Origin: Streptomonospora litoralis
Lineage (GTDB): Bacteria > Actinomycetota > Actinomycetes > Streptosporangiales > Streptosporangiaceae
Assembly (NCBI RefSeq): GCF_004323735.1
Contig: NZ_CP036455.1
Span: forward strand, 987,101 to 1,051,100
Direction: 5' to 3'
DNA: 64,000 bases
Shown here piece after piece: positions 9,588-19,564 of this stretch; position 1 is the stretch's first letter, and each line of letters begins with the position of its first letter. The notes under the pieces are model-generated. The model was given only the letters and a program-made list of their open reading frames with translations, did not search any database and had not been told where the DNA came from. The position numbers and the translations under genes were made by a program.

Positions 9588-10508
9588 ATGGCGGATTTGC
9601 GGTTCGACGGGCGCGTCGCGATCGTCACCGGCGCGGGCCTGGGCCTCGGCCGGGCGCACGCCCTCGAACTCGGGGCGCGCGGCGCCAAGGTCGTGGTCAG
9701 CGAGCACACCGAGGACTCCGGCGACTCCGGCGGCGAGGACTCCGGATCGGTCGAGGCGGCCGAGGAGGTCGCCGAGCGCATCCGGTCGGCGGGCGGCGCA
9801 GCGGCCGTCAGTGTGGGCGACATCACGCACGAGGAGGGCGCGCACTCACTCGTGGACACCGCCGTGAACACCTACGGACGCGTCGACATCGTCGTCAACA
9901 GCGCCGGCGTGCTGCGCGACCGCGCCTTCCGCAACATCGGCACCGACGAGTGGGACACCGTGGTCGGCCTGCACCTGCGCGGAACCTTCCTGGTCACCCG
10001 GGCCGCGTTCGGCCACATGCGCGGCAACGGCTACGGACGCATCGTCAACACCGCCTCGCCCGCCGCCCTCTTCGGCAACTTCGGGCAGACCAACTTCGCC
10101 GCGGCCAAGATGGGGGTCATCGGCCTCACCAAGACCCTGTCCATCGAGGGCGCCCGCTACGACATCACCGCCAACGCCATCGCCCCGCTGGCCCGCACCC
10201 CGCTGACGGAGAAGATGTTCCCCGACTTCTCCGAGGCGCTGCTGGCGCCCGAACGGGTAAGTCCGGCGGTGGTGTGGCTGGCCCACGAGGACTGCGAGAC
10301 CAGCGGCGAGGTCTACTCGGTGATCGGCGGGCGCGTGGCGCGGATCTTCCTCGCCGAGGGGCCCGGCGCCGAGCTGGGCGAGGGCACCGCGGAGGACCTG
10401 CGCGACATCTGGCCCGACGTCAACGCCGAGCGGCCCTACGTCATCCCGCGCGACTTCAGCGAGCAGGCCCGCAAGCACCTCGGCCGGGCCGCCAAGCGCG
10501 GCGGCTGA
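9588..10508 (+). CDS. Short-chain dehydrogenase/reductase lacking the catalytic Tyr
   Basis: A 306-aa Rossmann protein resembling the dehydrogenase part of MFE-2/HSD17B4-type SDRs. The cofactor motif T-G-A-G-L-G-L-G-R is at about 14-22 and N-S-A-G at about 104-107. The usual Y-x-x-x-K is replaced by N-F-A-A-A-K: the codon at the tyrosine position is TTC, while the lysine is kept. A missing tyrosine normally abolishes SDR catalysis, so the protein may be a non-canonical or inactive enzyme. The C-terminal ~60 residues continue past the normal SDR core. A strong GGAGGAG precedes the ATG. Confidence 0.85.
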   Translation: MADLRFDGRVAIVTGAGLGLGRAHALELGARGAKVVVSEHTEDSGDSGGEDSGSVEAAEEVAERIRSAGGAAAVSVGDITHEEGAHSLVDTAVNTYGRVDIVVNSAGVLRDRAFRNIGTDEWDTVVGLHLRGTFLVTRAAFGHMRGNGYGRIVNTASPAALFGNFGQTNFAAAKMGVIGLTKTLSIEGARYDITANAIAPLARTPLTEKMFPDFSEALLAPERVSPAVVWLAHEDCETSGEVYSVIGGRVARIFLAEGPGAELGEGTAEDLRDIWPDVNAERPYVIPRDFSEQARKHLGRAAKRGG

Positions 10509-10688
10509 ATCCCCGGCGGCCGTACCGACCCCCTCGGCCCGGCGAAATCGCGGTCTGCCGGCCCGCGCGGCTGCGGAACGCATCGTCGGCGCGGGCGACG
10601 GCACCGTATCGGTGCGAGGACTCCCGTTTGCCCCCGCGGCCACCGTCGGCGCTTCTACGATGACGGAACGAAGCCGGGGAGGGTGACG

Positions 10689-11063
10689 ATGAGGGAGTTC
10701 GGCGAACTGGAGGCCGCCATCATGGACACGCTGTGGCGGTCGGACCGCCCGCTGGCCGTCCGCGGAATCCGCGAGTCGATGGACTACGACCGCGACGTCG
10801 CCTACACGACCGTCATGACCGTGACCAACATCCTCTACCACAAGGGGCTGCTGGAACGTGAGAAGTCCGGTCGGGCGTGGCTGTACTGGGCGAGGGAGTC
10901 CCGCGAAGAGCACACCGCGCGGGTGATGAGCGAGGTCTTGAGCGGGGGCGGCGACCCGGGAACGACCATGCGGCGCTTTGTGGAGGGTTTCAGCGACGAG
11001 GACATGGCCGTCCTGGGCGACGTGCTCACCGCGGTGCGCGCCCAGCGCGCCCGCGCCTCCTGA
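10689..11063 (+). CDS. BlaI/MecI/CopY-family repressor
   Basis: A 124-aa winged-helix regulator. It starts M-R-E-F-G-E-L-E-A-A-I-M-D-T-L-W and contains V-A-Y-T-T-V-M-T-V, the family's recognition-helix region. C-terminal helices would give dimerisation. Family members normally pair with a BlaR1/M56 membrane protease that cleaves the repressor. No such gene is adjacent here, so this is an orphan regulator. The ATG at 10689 is preferred to the GTG at 10683 because GGGAGG ends at 10682, giving good spacing. Confidence 0.85.
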   Translation: MREFGELEAAIMDTLWRSDRPLAVRGIRESMDYDRDVAYTTVMTVTNILYHKGLLEREKSGRAWLYWARESREEHTARVMSEVLSGGGDPGTTMRRFVEGFSDEDMAVLGDVLTAVRAQRARAS

Positions 11064-11109
11064 GCACCGCTGCGGCCCCGGCGCAGGGGCGCGCCGGGGC
11101 CGGGCGTCT

Positions 11110-12300
11110 ATGCTGCCCGGTGTGGATGAACCGCTTGTCACACGCATGCGCCCGTTCGGCGAGACCATCTTCGCCGAGATGAGCCGGCTGGCCGCCGAGA
11201 CCGGCGCCGTCAACCTGGGACAGGGCTTCCCCGACACCGACGGCCCCGCCTCGCTGCTGGAGGCGGCCGCGCGGCACATCCGCGAAGGTGTCAACCAGTA
11301 CCCGCCCGGGCCGGGGCGCCCCGAGTTGCGCTCCGCCGTCGCGGCCGACCGCAAGCGGCGCTACGGCATCGACCTCGACCCCGCCAGCGAGGTCTACATC
11401 ACCGTCGGTGCCACCGCGGGCATCGCCTCGGGCGTGCTGGGCCTGGTCGAGTCCGGCGACGAGGTCGTCGTGTTCGAGCCGATGTACGACTCGTATGCCG
11501 CGGTGATCGCCCTCGCCGGCGGGGTGCGCCGGGCGGTCACGCTGCGCCCCGACCCGGAGGCCGGGGGCCGGTTCACCTTCGACCCGGCCGAGCTGCGCGC
11601 GGCGGTCGGCCCGCGCACGCGGATGGTCGTCGTGAACAGTCCGCACAATCCCACCGGCACCGTGTTCACTCGCGACGAGCTGTCCGCCATCGCACAGGTG
11701 TGCCGCGACAACGACCTGATCGCGCTCACCGACGAGGTCTACGAGCACCTGGTCTACGACGGCACCGAGCACCACCCGCTGTCCACGCTGCCCGGAATGG
11801 CCGAGCGCACGCTGGCGGTCTCCTCGGTCGGCAAGACGTTCTCCGTCACCGCCTGGAAGACCGGCTGGGTGATGGGCCCCGAGCCGCTGGTGCGCGCGGC
11901 GCGTACCGTCAACCAGTTCCTCACCTTCACCGCCAACGGCGCCCTCCAGTTGGCGGTCGCCGACGCGCTGCGCGACGAGGGCGAGTGGGTGCTCGGCCAG
12001 CGCGCGGCTCTGGAGGGCAAGCGCGACCGGCTGTGCGCCGGGCTGCGCGCCGCCGGGTTGGAGGTGCTGCGGCCCCAGGGCACCTACTTCGTGATCACCG
12101 ACATCCGTCCGCTGGGCTACTCCGACGGCATCGAGCTGGCGCGGTCGCTGCCGCACGCGGCCGGAGTCGCCGCCGTTCCGGCCCAAGTCCTCTACGACAA
12201 CACCGACGAGGGCCGCCACCTCGTGCGGTTCGCCTTCTGCAAGCGCGACGAGGTGCTGGACACCGCGGTCGAACGCCTGGTCGCGGCGCTGGCGGGCTGA
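11110..12300 (+). CDS. PLP-dependent aminotransferase (class I/II, kynurenine/DapC-like)
   Basis: A 396-aa fold-type I aminotransferase. It shows N-L-G-Q-G-F-P-D near the N-terminus, N-S-P-H-N-P-T-G-T, D-E-V-Y-E-H, and S-V-G-K-T-F-S with the PLP lysine. The C-terminal arginine lies in H-L-V-R-F-A-F. It resembles the actinobacterial branch annotated as kynurenine aminotransferase or N-succinyldiaminopimelate aminotransferase, which sequence alone cannot separate. An in-frame GTG at 11122 is an alternative start: TATGCT at 11109-11114 could be a -10 box for a nearly leaderless transcript. No biosynthetic partner genes adjoin. Confidence 0.85.
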   Translation: MLPGVDEPLVTRMRPFGETIFAEMSRLAAETGAVNLGQGFPDTDGPASLLEAAARHIREGVNQYPPGPGRPELRSAVAADRKRRYGIDLDPASEVYITVGATAGIASGVLGLVESGDEVVVFEPMYDSYAAVIALAGGVRRAVTLRPDPEAGGRFTFDPAELRAAVGPRTRMVVVNSPHNPTGTVFTRDELSAIAQVCRDNDLIALTDEVYEHLVYDGTEHHPLSTLPGMAERTLAVSSVGKTFSVTAWKTGWVMGPEPLVRAARTVNQFLTFTANGALQLAVADALRDEGEWVLGQRAALEGKRDRLCAGLRAAGLEVLRPQGTYFVITDIRPLGYSDGIELARSLPHAAGVAAVPAQVLYDNTDEGRHLVRFAFCKRDEVLDTAVERLVAALAG

Positions 12301-12963
<663 letters not shown>

Positions 12964-13265
12964 GCCGGGAGTGCGGGGCAGGGCGCGGCCATCCGGCGCC
13001 GTTGCCGCCTCTTCTCCTTCCGGCCGCCCGTCGCCCGGCAGGCCACAGGCCGCCCCACGGAGCCGCCGCCTCCCACCCCCGTCGGAATCAGTGCCCGCGA
13101 CCACCGACGACGCACTCGACGCCGGCCGCGGCGACACCGTGTGGCGGCGCTGTCGACCCCTGTTTTCCTGGGATTGTGTGTATCGGCGGGCGCACCCGAG
13201 GACATAGGCTCAGGCACAGACGAGACGACGGTTCAACGACGCGCGGGCAAGGGGTGCAGGAACAC
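12964..13265. other. Intergenic region with repeat relic
   Basis: About 300 bp without a gene. The stretch 13016-13068, containing GCCCGGCAGGCCACAGGCCG, resembles the core of the dispersed repeat (877-942, 60262-60330) and is probably a decayed copy. The rest shows nothing recognisable. Confidence 0.45.
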
Positions 13266-14582
13266 GTGACGATCAACGGGGCGGCGCGACGAGTCGACCA
13301 ATTCACACTGGACAACGGACTACGCCTGGTGACCGCTCCGGCCTCGACCCCCCAGGTCGCGGCCGTCAATCTGTGGTACGGGATCGGCTCCCGCTTCGAG
13401 GTGCCCGGGCGTACCGGTTTCGCGCACCTCTTCGAGCACCTGATGTTCCAGGGCAGCGGAAACGTGGCCAAGGGCGAGCACTTCGACGCCGTCGAACGCC
13501 TCGGCGGCGAGATCAACGCGTCCACCTCCACCGACCGCACCAACTACTACGAGACCGTGCCCGAGCACGCGCTCGACCTCGTGCTGTGGCTGGAGGCCGA
13601 CCGCCTGGCCACCCTGCGCGAGGGCATGAGCCAGGAGGTGCTGGACAACCAGCGCGACGTGGTGAAGAACGAGCGCCGCCAGCGCTACGACAACCAGCCC
13701 TACGGCACCGCCCTGGAGCGCATCCTGCGGCTGGGCTACCCCGAGGGGCACCCCTACCACCACTCGACCATCGGCTCCATGGCCGATCTGGACGCGGCCG
13801 ATCTGGACTACGTGCTCGACTTCCACCGGCGCCACTACGGCCCCGACAACGCCGTGCTGACGGTGGTGAGCAACCTCGACCCCCACGACGTGCGCGACCG
13901 GGCCGAGCGCTACTTCGGCGCGATCCCCGCCCGCCCCGCGGCGGCCGAAGCGCCCGACGCCGCCCTCGCCGGCCTGCTGGGCGGCCCGGTCTCGGACCAC
14001 GTCGTCGAGACCGTCCCGGCGCCCGGCGTCTTCCTCGGCTACCGGGTGGCGCCCTACGGCGACCGCGATTTCGACGTCATGCACCTGGCCTCGGCCGTGC
14101 TGGGCCAGGGCCAGGGCAGCCGGCTCTACCGCCGCCTGGTGCTGGAGCGCGGCCTGGCCGCCGACGACGGCGGCGCGGCCGCCGACCTGCTGCCCTTCCG
14201 CTACACGCCGAGCCTGATGCTGGTCAACATGATCGCCCGCGAAGGCGTGAGCGGCGACGAGCTGGAGACGGCGATGATCGAGGAGATCGGCACGCTCGCC
14301 GACGGCGTCACCGACGAGGAGCTGGAGCGCGCCCGCGCCGTCCTGGAGCGCGACCACCAGCAGGCGCTTTCGCACCCCGGCGGACTCGCCGACACGATCG
14401 GCGCCAGCACCCAGCTCTTCGACGACCCCGAGCTCGCTTTCACCTGGCCGCAGCGCTGGAGCACCGTCACCACCGACGACGTCGTCTCCCTGGCCAAGCG
14501 GCTGCTGGTGGCGGAGAACAGGCTGTCGGTGCGCTTCGACCCCGAGGCCGCCGACGAGTCCGCCGAGGAGCCTGCCGCCTGA
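13266..14582 (+). CDS. M16 family zinc metallopeptidase (active subunit)
   Basis: A 438-aa pitrilysin/MPP-like peptidase. The inverted zinc motif H-x-x-E-H is in A-H-L-F-E-H-L-M-F at about residues 55-63. The third ligand glutamate lies further on, in the region with V-V-K-N-E-R-R. The second half is the structural M16 lobe. No secretion signal is seen, so it is probably cytoplasmic. The GTG start follows CAGGAA. It is followed 78 nt later by a related gene without the zinc motif; the two likely form a heterodimer like PqqF-, AlbF- or MPP-type pairs. The natural peptide substrate is unknown. Confidence 0.92.
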   Translation: MTINGAARRVDQFTLDNGLRLVTAPASTPQVAAVNLWYGIGSRFEVPGRTGFAHLFEHLMFQGSGNVAKGEHFDAVERLGGEINASTSTDRTNYYETVPEHALDLVLWLEADRLATLREGMSQEVLDNQRDVVKNERRQRYDNQPYGTALERILRLGYPEGHPYHHSTIGSMADLDAADLDYVLDFHRRHYGPDNAVLTVVSNLDPHDVRDRAERYFGAIPARPAAAEAPDAALAGLLGGPVSDHVVETVPAPGVFLGYRVAPYGDRDFDVMHLASAVLGQGQGSRLYRRLVLERGLAADDGGAAADLLPFRYTPSLMLVNMIAREGVSGDELETAMIEEIGTLADGVTDEELERARAVLERDHQQALSHPGGLADTIGASTQLFDDPELAFTWPQRWSTVTTDDVVSLAKRLLVAENRLSVRFDPEAADESAEEPAA

Positions 14583-14660
14583 CGCGGCCGCGCGGGCCGG
14601 TCCGCCCCGCCCCGCATCGCCCGGTGCTTCCACTCGCCAAAGAAGAGAGTCGTTAACCGC

Positions 14661-16007
14661 ATGCTGCAGACCCGACCGGTCCTCGGTGACCCCGCCTCCT
14701 ACGCCTTCCCGAAGCCGCGGCGCCTGGCCGTCGGCGGCGGCACCGTCGTCGCCATCGACGTGCCCGGCCAGACGTTCGCCTCGGTCCGCCTCGTCCACCT
14801 CGCGGGCGGCGCCGCCGAGGCACCGGACCGGATGGGGGTGGCGGCCCTTGCCAACGAGGCGCTGGAGGACGGCGTCCTCGGCAACAGCTCGCTGCCGCCC
14901 GCGTTGGAGCGCCACGGTGCGGAGTGGGTCTCGCGGGTCACCTGGGACAGCTTCGTCACCGGCGTGGACGCCCCCGTCAACCGGTTGGCGGACGCGACGG
15001 CGCTGCTGGCCGAGGCCGTGCGCACGCCGGCCCTGCGCGACGAGGACGTGCTGCGCCGCCGCGACCAGATCCTGGAGCGCTTCTGGCTGGACGCGTCGGT
15101 GCCTTCGACCCTGGCCACCCGCGCGCTCGGCAGCCAGCTCTTCACCGGCCGCTACGCCACCCCGCTCAGCGGCGCGCCGGAGCGGCTCAAGGGCGTCACC
15201 CCCGAGGCGGTCCGGGAGTTCCACGCCTCCTCCATCGCCGATGTGGCGGGGACCCTGATCGTCGTCGGGGACCTGTCCGACGTCGACGTCGAGGCGCTGG
15301 GCACCGCCGTCTTCGGCAGCGCCCAGGCGGCGCCGCGGACGGAGCCGACCCCGCCGGAGCCGGCCCCGGGCGAGCTGCCGCGCGTGCTCGTCCTCGACCG
15401 CCCCGACTCGGTGCAGTCGGCGCTCCTGATGGCCCACCGCTCCCCGGCGCGCTCGCAGGTGGACCTGCCCCGGGCCGACGGCGTCAGCGACGTGCTCGGC
15501 GGCATGTTCACCTCGCGGCTGAACATGGAGCTGCGCGAGCGCCTGGGCTACACCTACGGCGTGGGCTGCCGCTTCGACCTGCGCCGCGACAGCGGGGTGT
15601 TCCTGATCAGCACCCAGGTCGACACCGACACCACGGCGCACTCGCTGACCGCATCCCTCGCCGAGATCGACCGGTTGCAGCGCGAAGGCGTCACCGAGGG
15701 CGAGCTCTCGGCGGTGCGCGAGTCGAACACCGTGGGTCTGCCGGTCGCCTACTCGACGGCGCGCAGCCTGGCCGGCGCCCTGGTCGAGATGATCGTGCAC
15801 GACCTGCCCGAGGACCACATCGACCGGCTGCGGGCCGGATTCGAGCGGCTCACGGCCGACGATCTGGCGCAGGCGGCCCAGGAGTACCTGCGGCCCCGCG
15901 AGATGGTCACCGTCATCGCGGGAGACGCCAAGCGCCTGGAGGGGCCGCTGAGCGACGTCGGCGCGGGCCCGGTCACGGTGCGCGACCCCGAGACTCTCTG
16001 GAGCTGA
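14661..16007 (+). CDS. M16 family protein, non-catalytic partner
   Basis: A 448-aa M16 fold protein. The position of H-x-x-E-H reads A-L-A-N-E-A-L-E-D, so it cannot bind zinc. It keeps the C-terminal L-G-Y-T-Y-G-V-G-C stretch carrying the Arg/Tyr-type substrate-binding elements, at about 293-301. This is the expected organisation of an alpha-type subunit that supports the catalytic protein encoded immediately upstream. AAGAAGAGAG precedes the ATG. Both genes are probably one operon. Confidence 0.88.
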   Translation: MLQTRPVLGDPASYAFPKPRRLAVGGGTVVAIDVPGQTFASVRLVHLAGGAAEAPDRMGVAALANEALEDGVLGNSSLPPALERHGAEWVSRVTWDSFVTGVDAPVNRLADATALLAEAVRTPALRDEDVLRRRDQILERFWLDASVPSTLATRALGSQLFTGRYATPLSGAPERLKGVTPEAVREFHASSIADVAGTLIVVGDLSDVDVEALGTAVFGSAQAAPRTEPTPPEPAPGELPRVLVLDRPDSVQSALLMAHRSPARSQVDLPRADGVSDVLGGMFTSRLNMELRERLGYTYGVGCRFDLRRDSGVFLISTQVDTDTTAHSLTASLAEIDRLQREGVTEGELSAVRESNTVGLPVAYSTARSLAGALVEMIVHDLPEDHIDRLRAGFERLTADDLAQAAQEYLRPREMVTVIAGDAKRLEGPLSDVGAGPVTVRDPETLWS

Positions 16008-16170
16008 ACCTCATCGGCGGCGGCCTCGCCGATGCACGTCGACCTCCCCGGAGGAGCTCCATGCACTGTGGGTAACAACGGGTAAAGATCGGTTGAAACC
16101 CGGCATGGAGCCTCTTGGGGAGGACATAACGAAACCGAACCTAAACGACGGTGATCCGGCAACCACCTGC

Positions 16171-16197
16171 TTGGACTCCGGCAACGCCTGGTATAAA
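16171..16197 (+). promoter_or_regulatory. Possible promoter of the kinase gene
   Basis: TTGGAC (16171-16176) and TATAAA (16192-16197) are 15 bp apart, slightly short for a sigma-70 promoter. They lie about 100 nt before the kinase start, in an otherwise AT-richer 293-bp gap. Confidence 0.35.
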
Positions 16198-16300
16198 CGA
16201 TGATCCGTGCACGTGCAGCATGGGACCACCGTGCCGTCCGATGCGACCGTAAGAGCCCGCAGGAGGCCGCTGTGGCCGTGATGAGACTCGCTGACTGACC

Positions 16301-17815
16301 GTGTCCTCCATTGAGAAGCCCGAAGCGGAGCGGCCCGCCGCCGAGCAGCCCGAGCACGCTCCCGAGCCGTCGGCTCCGGCGGTCGCCGAGGCCGGCGCCG
16401 CCGAACGCGTGCTCAAGGGGCGCTACCGCCTCGCCGAGGAGATCGCGCGCGGCGGTGTGGGCACCGTGTGGCTCGCGACCGACCTCGTGCTGGACCGCCA
16501 GGTCGCGGTCAAGGAGCTGCGCCTGCCCGACGACGTCAGCGCCTCCGAGCGCGAGAGCCTGCTGCAGCGCACCACGCGCGAGGCGCGGGTAGCGGCGCGA
16601 CTGGCCCACCCCGGCGTGGTCACGGTGCTCGACGTCGTCGACGAGGACGAGCGGCCGTGGATCGTCATGGAGTACATCGAGGCGAGCACCCTCGCCGACA
16701 TCGTCCAGGTCGCCGGACCGCTGCCCTACCAGCGTGTCGCCGAGATCGGCCTGCAGTTGATCGACGCGCTCAAGGTGGCCCACGACGACGGCATCGTGCA
16801 CCGCGACGTCAAGCCCGAGAACGTGATGATCAGCGAGAGCGGCCGGGTCGTGCTCACCGACTTCGGTCTGGCCGCCTGGACCGGCGAGTCGGCGCTGACC
16901 AGTTCGGGCCGCATCATCGGATCGCCGTCCTACATTCCGCCCGAGCGCGCCAAGGCCGGACCGGTGGGCCCCGAGTCCGACCTGTGGTCGCTGGGCGCCA
17001 CACTCTACGCCGCCGTGGAGGGCCGTCCGCCCTACGACCGCAAGGGCTACATCCGCATCCTCAAGGGCGTCGACCTGGAGGAACCGCCGACCGCGCAGAA
17101 CGCCGGGCCCCTCGCGCCGGTGCTGGCGGGTCTGCTGCACGTGCAGCCGGGTGACCGGCTCACGGCCGACAACGCCACCAAGATGCTGCGCATCGCCGCG
17201 CTGGCGCCGTGGGCGCCGGAGACCAGCCCCGAGACCGCGGCCAAGACCGCTGCCACGGGCCCCCAGGCGGTCGTTCCGCGGCCGGCGCGCGAAGGGGGCC
17301 ACGGCGCGCACGAAGCCCCCCGCGGGGCTCACGAGGCGGCCGCCCCCCGCGGAGGGCAGCAGGGCCGCACCGGGGCGCCAGCCGCGGGCGGTGATGCCGA
17401 CGAGGGCGACGAGGAGGCCGAACCGTCCGCCGCCGGTGCCGCGGACGACGACACGCCGGACGACGACACGCCGGACGAGGGCGCGGCGCAGGCCGCCGCG
17501 GACGAGCCCGGCTCCGCCGGTGAGCACTTCCGCCAGGGGGCGCAGATGCTGCGCGCCTCCTTCCACGAGTCGGTCTCGGACTTGCAGGACCAGTTCTCCG
17601 ACTCGGTGGTCCACCTGCACGACCGGTTCCAGCGCCACCGGCCGGAGGCGGTCGGCCACCTGCTGACCTCGATCCGCGACTCCACCGACACCCTCGGGCT
17701 GACCAGCTCGGGCAAGCACCGCGGCGGGGGCTCCGTGCCGGTGATCATCGCGGTGGCGGTCGGCGTGCTGCTGCTGCTCGGCGTCGTGCTGTGGGGACTG
17801 CTCTTCCGCACCTGA
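16301..17815 (+). CDS. Membrane-anchored Ser/Thr protein kinase (PknB-like)
   Basis: A 504-aa kinase. An acidic N-terminal leader (about 1-38) precedes the kinase domain (about 40-300). It shows G-G-V-G-T-V, catalytic K71 in V-A-V-K-E-L, H-R-D-V-K-P-E-N and D-F-G-L-A. A low-complexity Ala/Asp/Gly linker (about 300-410, including a tandem D-D-D-T-P) follows. A single membrane helix close to the C-terminus (about 480-500) ends only a few residues later, so there is no extracellular sensor domain. Start is GTG. Its TGA stop at 17813-17815 forms the first bases of a dispersed repeat end. Substrates are unknown. Confidence 0.92.
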   Translation: MSSIEKPEAERPAAEQPEHAPEPSAPAVAEAGAAERVLKGRYRLAEEIARGGVGTVWLATDLVLDRQVAVKELRLPDDVSASERESLLQRTTREARVAARLAHPGVVTVLDVVDEDERPWIVMEYIEASTLADIVQVAGPLPYQRVAEIGLQLIDALKVAHDDGIVHRDVKPENVMISESGRVVLTDFGLAAWTGESALTSSGRIIGSPSYIPPERAKAGPVGPESDLWSLGATLYAAVEGRPPYDRKGYIRILKGVDLEEPPTAQNAGPLAPVLAGLLHVQPGDRLTADNATKMLRIAALAPWAPETSPETAAKTAATGPQAVVPRPAREGGHGAHEAPRGAHEAAAPRGGQQGRTGAPAAGGDADEGDEEAEPSAAGAADDDTPDDDTPDEGAAQAAADEPGSAGEHFRQGAQMLRASFHESVSDLQDQFSDSVVHLHDRFQRHRPEAVGHLLTSIRDSTDTLGLTSSGKHRGGGSVPVIIAVAVGVLLLLGVVLWGLLFRT

Positions 17816-17877
17816 GCCGTGTTTCAAGAGCGCCGGTCCGCTCTGCGGTCTTGTCGGGCCTTGTTGGCCGCACAGCG
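17813..17877 (+). repeat. Dispersed repeat end fragment
   Basis: TGAGCCGTGTTTCAAGAGCG matches the right-type end of the elements at 25399 and 33479. A CTTGTTGGCCGCACAGCG core follows. The opposite end was not found. The TGA is also the stop codon of the kinase gene. Confidence 0.65.
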
Positions 17878-17971
17878 CTCGCACGGTTTCCGGGTCTCAG
17901 ACGCGCCGCGCTCGGGCGGCAGCAAAAGCCGCCGTTCGCCCATGGTCTCGCCCCGCCGGGGTTAGGAGCCG

Positions 17972-19435
17972 GTGTCTGCGGTCAGCGGCCGCAGCATGAG
18001 CGTCACCACAGACATCCCCGCCCGGCTCGACCGGTTGCCCTGGCAGCGCTGGCACTGGCTGATCCTCATCGGCCTGGGCAGCGTCTGGATCCTCGACGGC
18101 CTCGAAGTGACCATCGTCGGCGCGGTCGGCTCCCGGATCACCGAGGAGGCCAGCGGTCTGGGCATCACCGAAGGGCAGGTCGGGCTGGCGGCCTCGATCT
18201 ATGTGGTGGGGGCCTGTCTGGGCGCGCTGTACTTCGGCCACCTCACCGAGCGCTACGGCCGCCGCAAGATCTTTCTGGTGACGCTCGGCGTCTACCTCGT
18301 CGCGACCGTGCTGACCGCCTTCTCCGGCAACGCGCTGTGGTTCTACGCGTGCCGGTTCTTCACCGGGTTCGGGATCGGCGGCGAGTACGCGGCCATCAAC
18401 TCCGCAATCGACGAGATGGTGCCCGCACGCCTGCGCGGGCGGATCGCGCTGATCGTCAACGGCTCCTACTGGCTGGGCGCCGCCGCGGGCGCGGCCATGG
18501 CCTATCCGCTGCTCAAGCCGGAGGTCCTGCCGGAGTTCCTGGGCTGGCGCCTGCTCTTCGCCGTGGGCGGCGTGCTGGGCCTGATCATCCTGGTGGTGCG
18601 GCGCATCGTGCCGGAGAGCCCGCGGTGGCTGATCATCCACGGCCGTGAGGAGGAGGCCGAACGCGTGGTCCGCGGCATCGAGGAGGAGGTCGAGCGCGAG
18701 GCCAACCGCAGCGAGCTGCCCGAACCGCAGAGCACTCTGGAGTTGGAACAGCGCACCCGAACCACGTTCCGCGAACTGGCTCGCACCATCGTCGCCACCT
18801 ATCCGCGCCGCACCATCGTGGGGCTGGCGCTGTTCGCCGGGCAGGCGTTCCTGTACAACGCCATCTTCTTCACCCAGGCGCTGGTGCTGACGAACTTCTT
18901 CGGCGTCTCCTCGGGCGTGGCGCCGCTTTACCTCATCCCGCTGGCGATCGGCAACTTCCTGGGGCCGGTCCTGCTGGGTCCGCTGTTCGACACCCTCGGG
19001 CGCAAGCCGATGATCGCCGGGACCTACATCGGTTCGGGGCTGCTGCTCGTCGGTACCGGCGTGCTGTTCCAGGCGGGCGTGCTCACCGCTCTGACGGTGA
19101 CGCTGTGCTGGTGCGTGGTGTTCTTCTTCGCCTCCGCCGGAGCGAGTTCGGCCTACCTGACCGTCAGCGAGATCTTCCCGATGGAGACCCGCCCGCAGGC
19201 CATCGCGCTGTTCTACTCAGTGGGGACCGCGCTGGGCGGCATCCTCGGGCCGGGGCTGTTCGGCCAGCTTGTGGCGAGCGGGGAGCCCAGCCAGATCGCG
19301 TTCGGCTACTTCCTGGGTGCGGCTCTGATGATCACGGCCGGTGTCATCCACTGGATCATCGGTTTGGAGGTGGCCCGCAGTTCCCTGGAGAACATCGCCG
19401 ACCCGCTGAGCAAGAAGGCCATCACCTCGTCGTAG
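17972..19435 (+). CDS. MFS transporter (sugar-porter/SV2-like)
   Basis: A 487-aa permease with about 12 hydrophobic segments in two groups of six, split by a charged loop at about 220-270. Signature motifs are G-H-L-T-E-R-Y-G-R-R-K between helices 2 and 3, P-E-S-P-R-W-L before the central loop, and F-D-T-L-G-R-K-P in the second half. Substrate is unclear; sugar or organic acid transport is likely from the family. The GTG start has AGGAG 6 nt upstream; an ATG at 17996 is an alternative. No regulator or catabolic gene is adjacent. Confidence 0.88.
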   Translation: MSAVSGRSMSVTTDIPARLDRLPWQRWHWLILIGLGSVWILDGLEVTIVGAVGSRITEEASGLGITEGQVGLAASIYVVGACLGALYFGHLTERYGRRKIFLVTLGVYLVATVLTAFSGNALWFYACRFFTGFGIGGEYAAINSAIDEMVPARLRGRIALIVNGSYWLGAAAGAAMAYPLLKPEVLPEFLGWRLLFAVGGVLGLIILVVRRIVPESPRWLIIHGREEEAERVVRGIEEEVEREANRSELPEPQSTLELEQRTRTTFRELARTIVATYPRRTIVGLALFAGQAFLYNAIFFTQALVLTNFFGVSSGVAPLYLIPLAIGNFLGPVLLGPLFDTLGRKPMIAGTYIGSGLLLVGTGVLFQAGVLTALTVTLCWCVVFFFASAGASSAYLTVSEIFPMETRPQAIALFYSVGTALGGILGPGLFGQLVASGEPSQIAFGYFLGAALMITAGVIHWIIGLEVARSSLENIADPLSKKAITSS

Positions 19436-19564
19436 CCCGGGTGGCGGTGCCCGGCAGGGCAGTCCTTGGTGGGGTGACCGAAGCCGGCGACCGCGGACGA
19501 AGGCTGTGCTGAGGTTCGGTGGGGAAGGTTGCCCGAGGCCACCGGGCGGCGCAAAAGCGGAGTG

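Noticed and set aside
13266-16007. M16 gene pair as part of a PQQ or RiPP cluster
   Set aside because: No precursor peptide, radical SAM or transporter gene lies nearby; the flanking genes are unrelated.
17878-17971. Opposite end of the 17.8-kb repeat element
   Set aside because: No inverted copy of the end motif could be found before the MFS gene; kept as a fragment.
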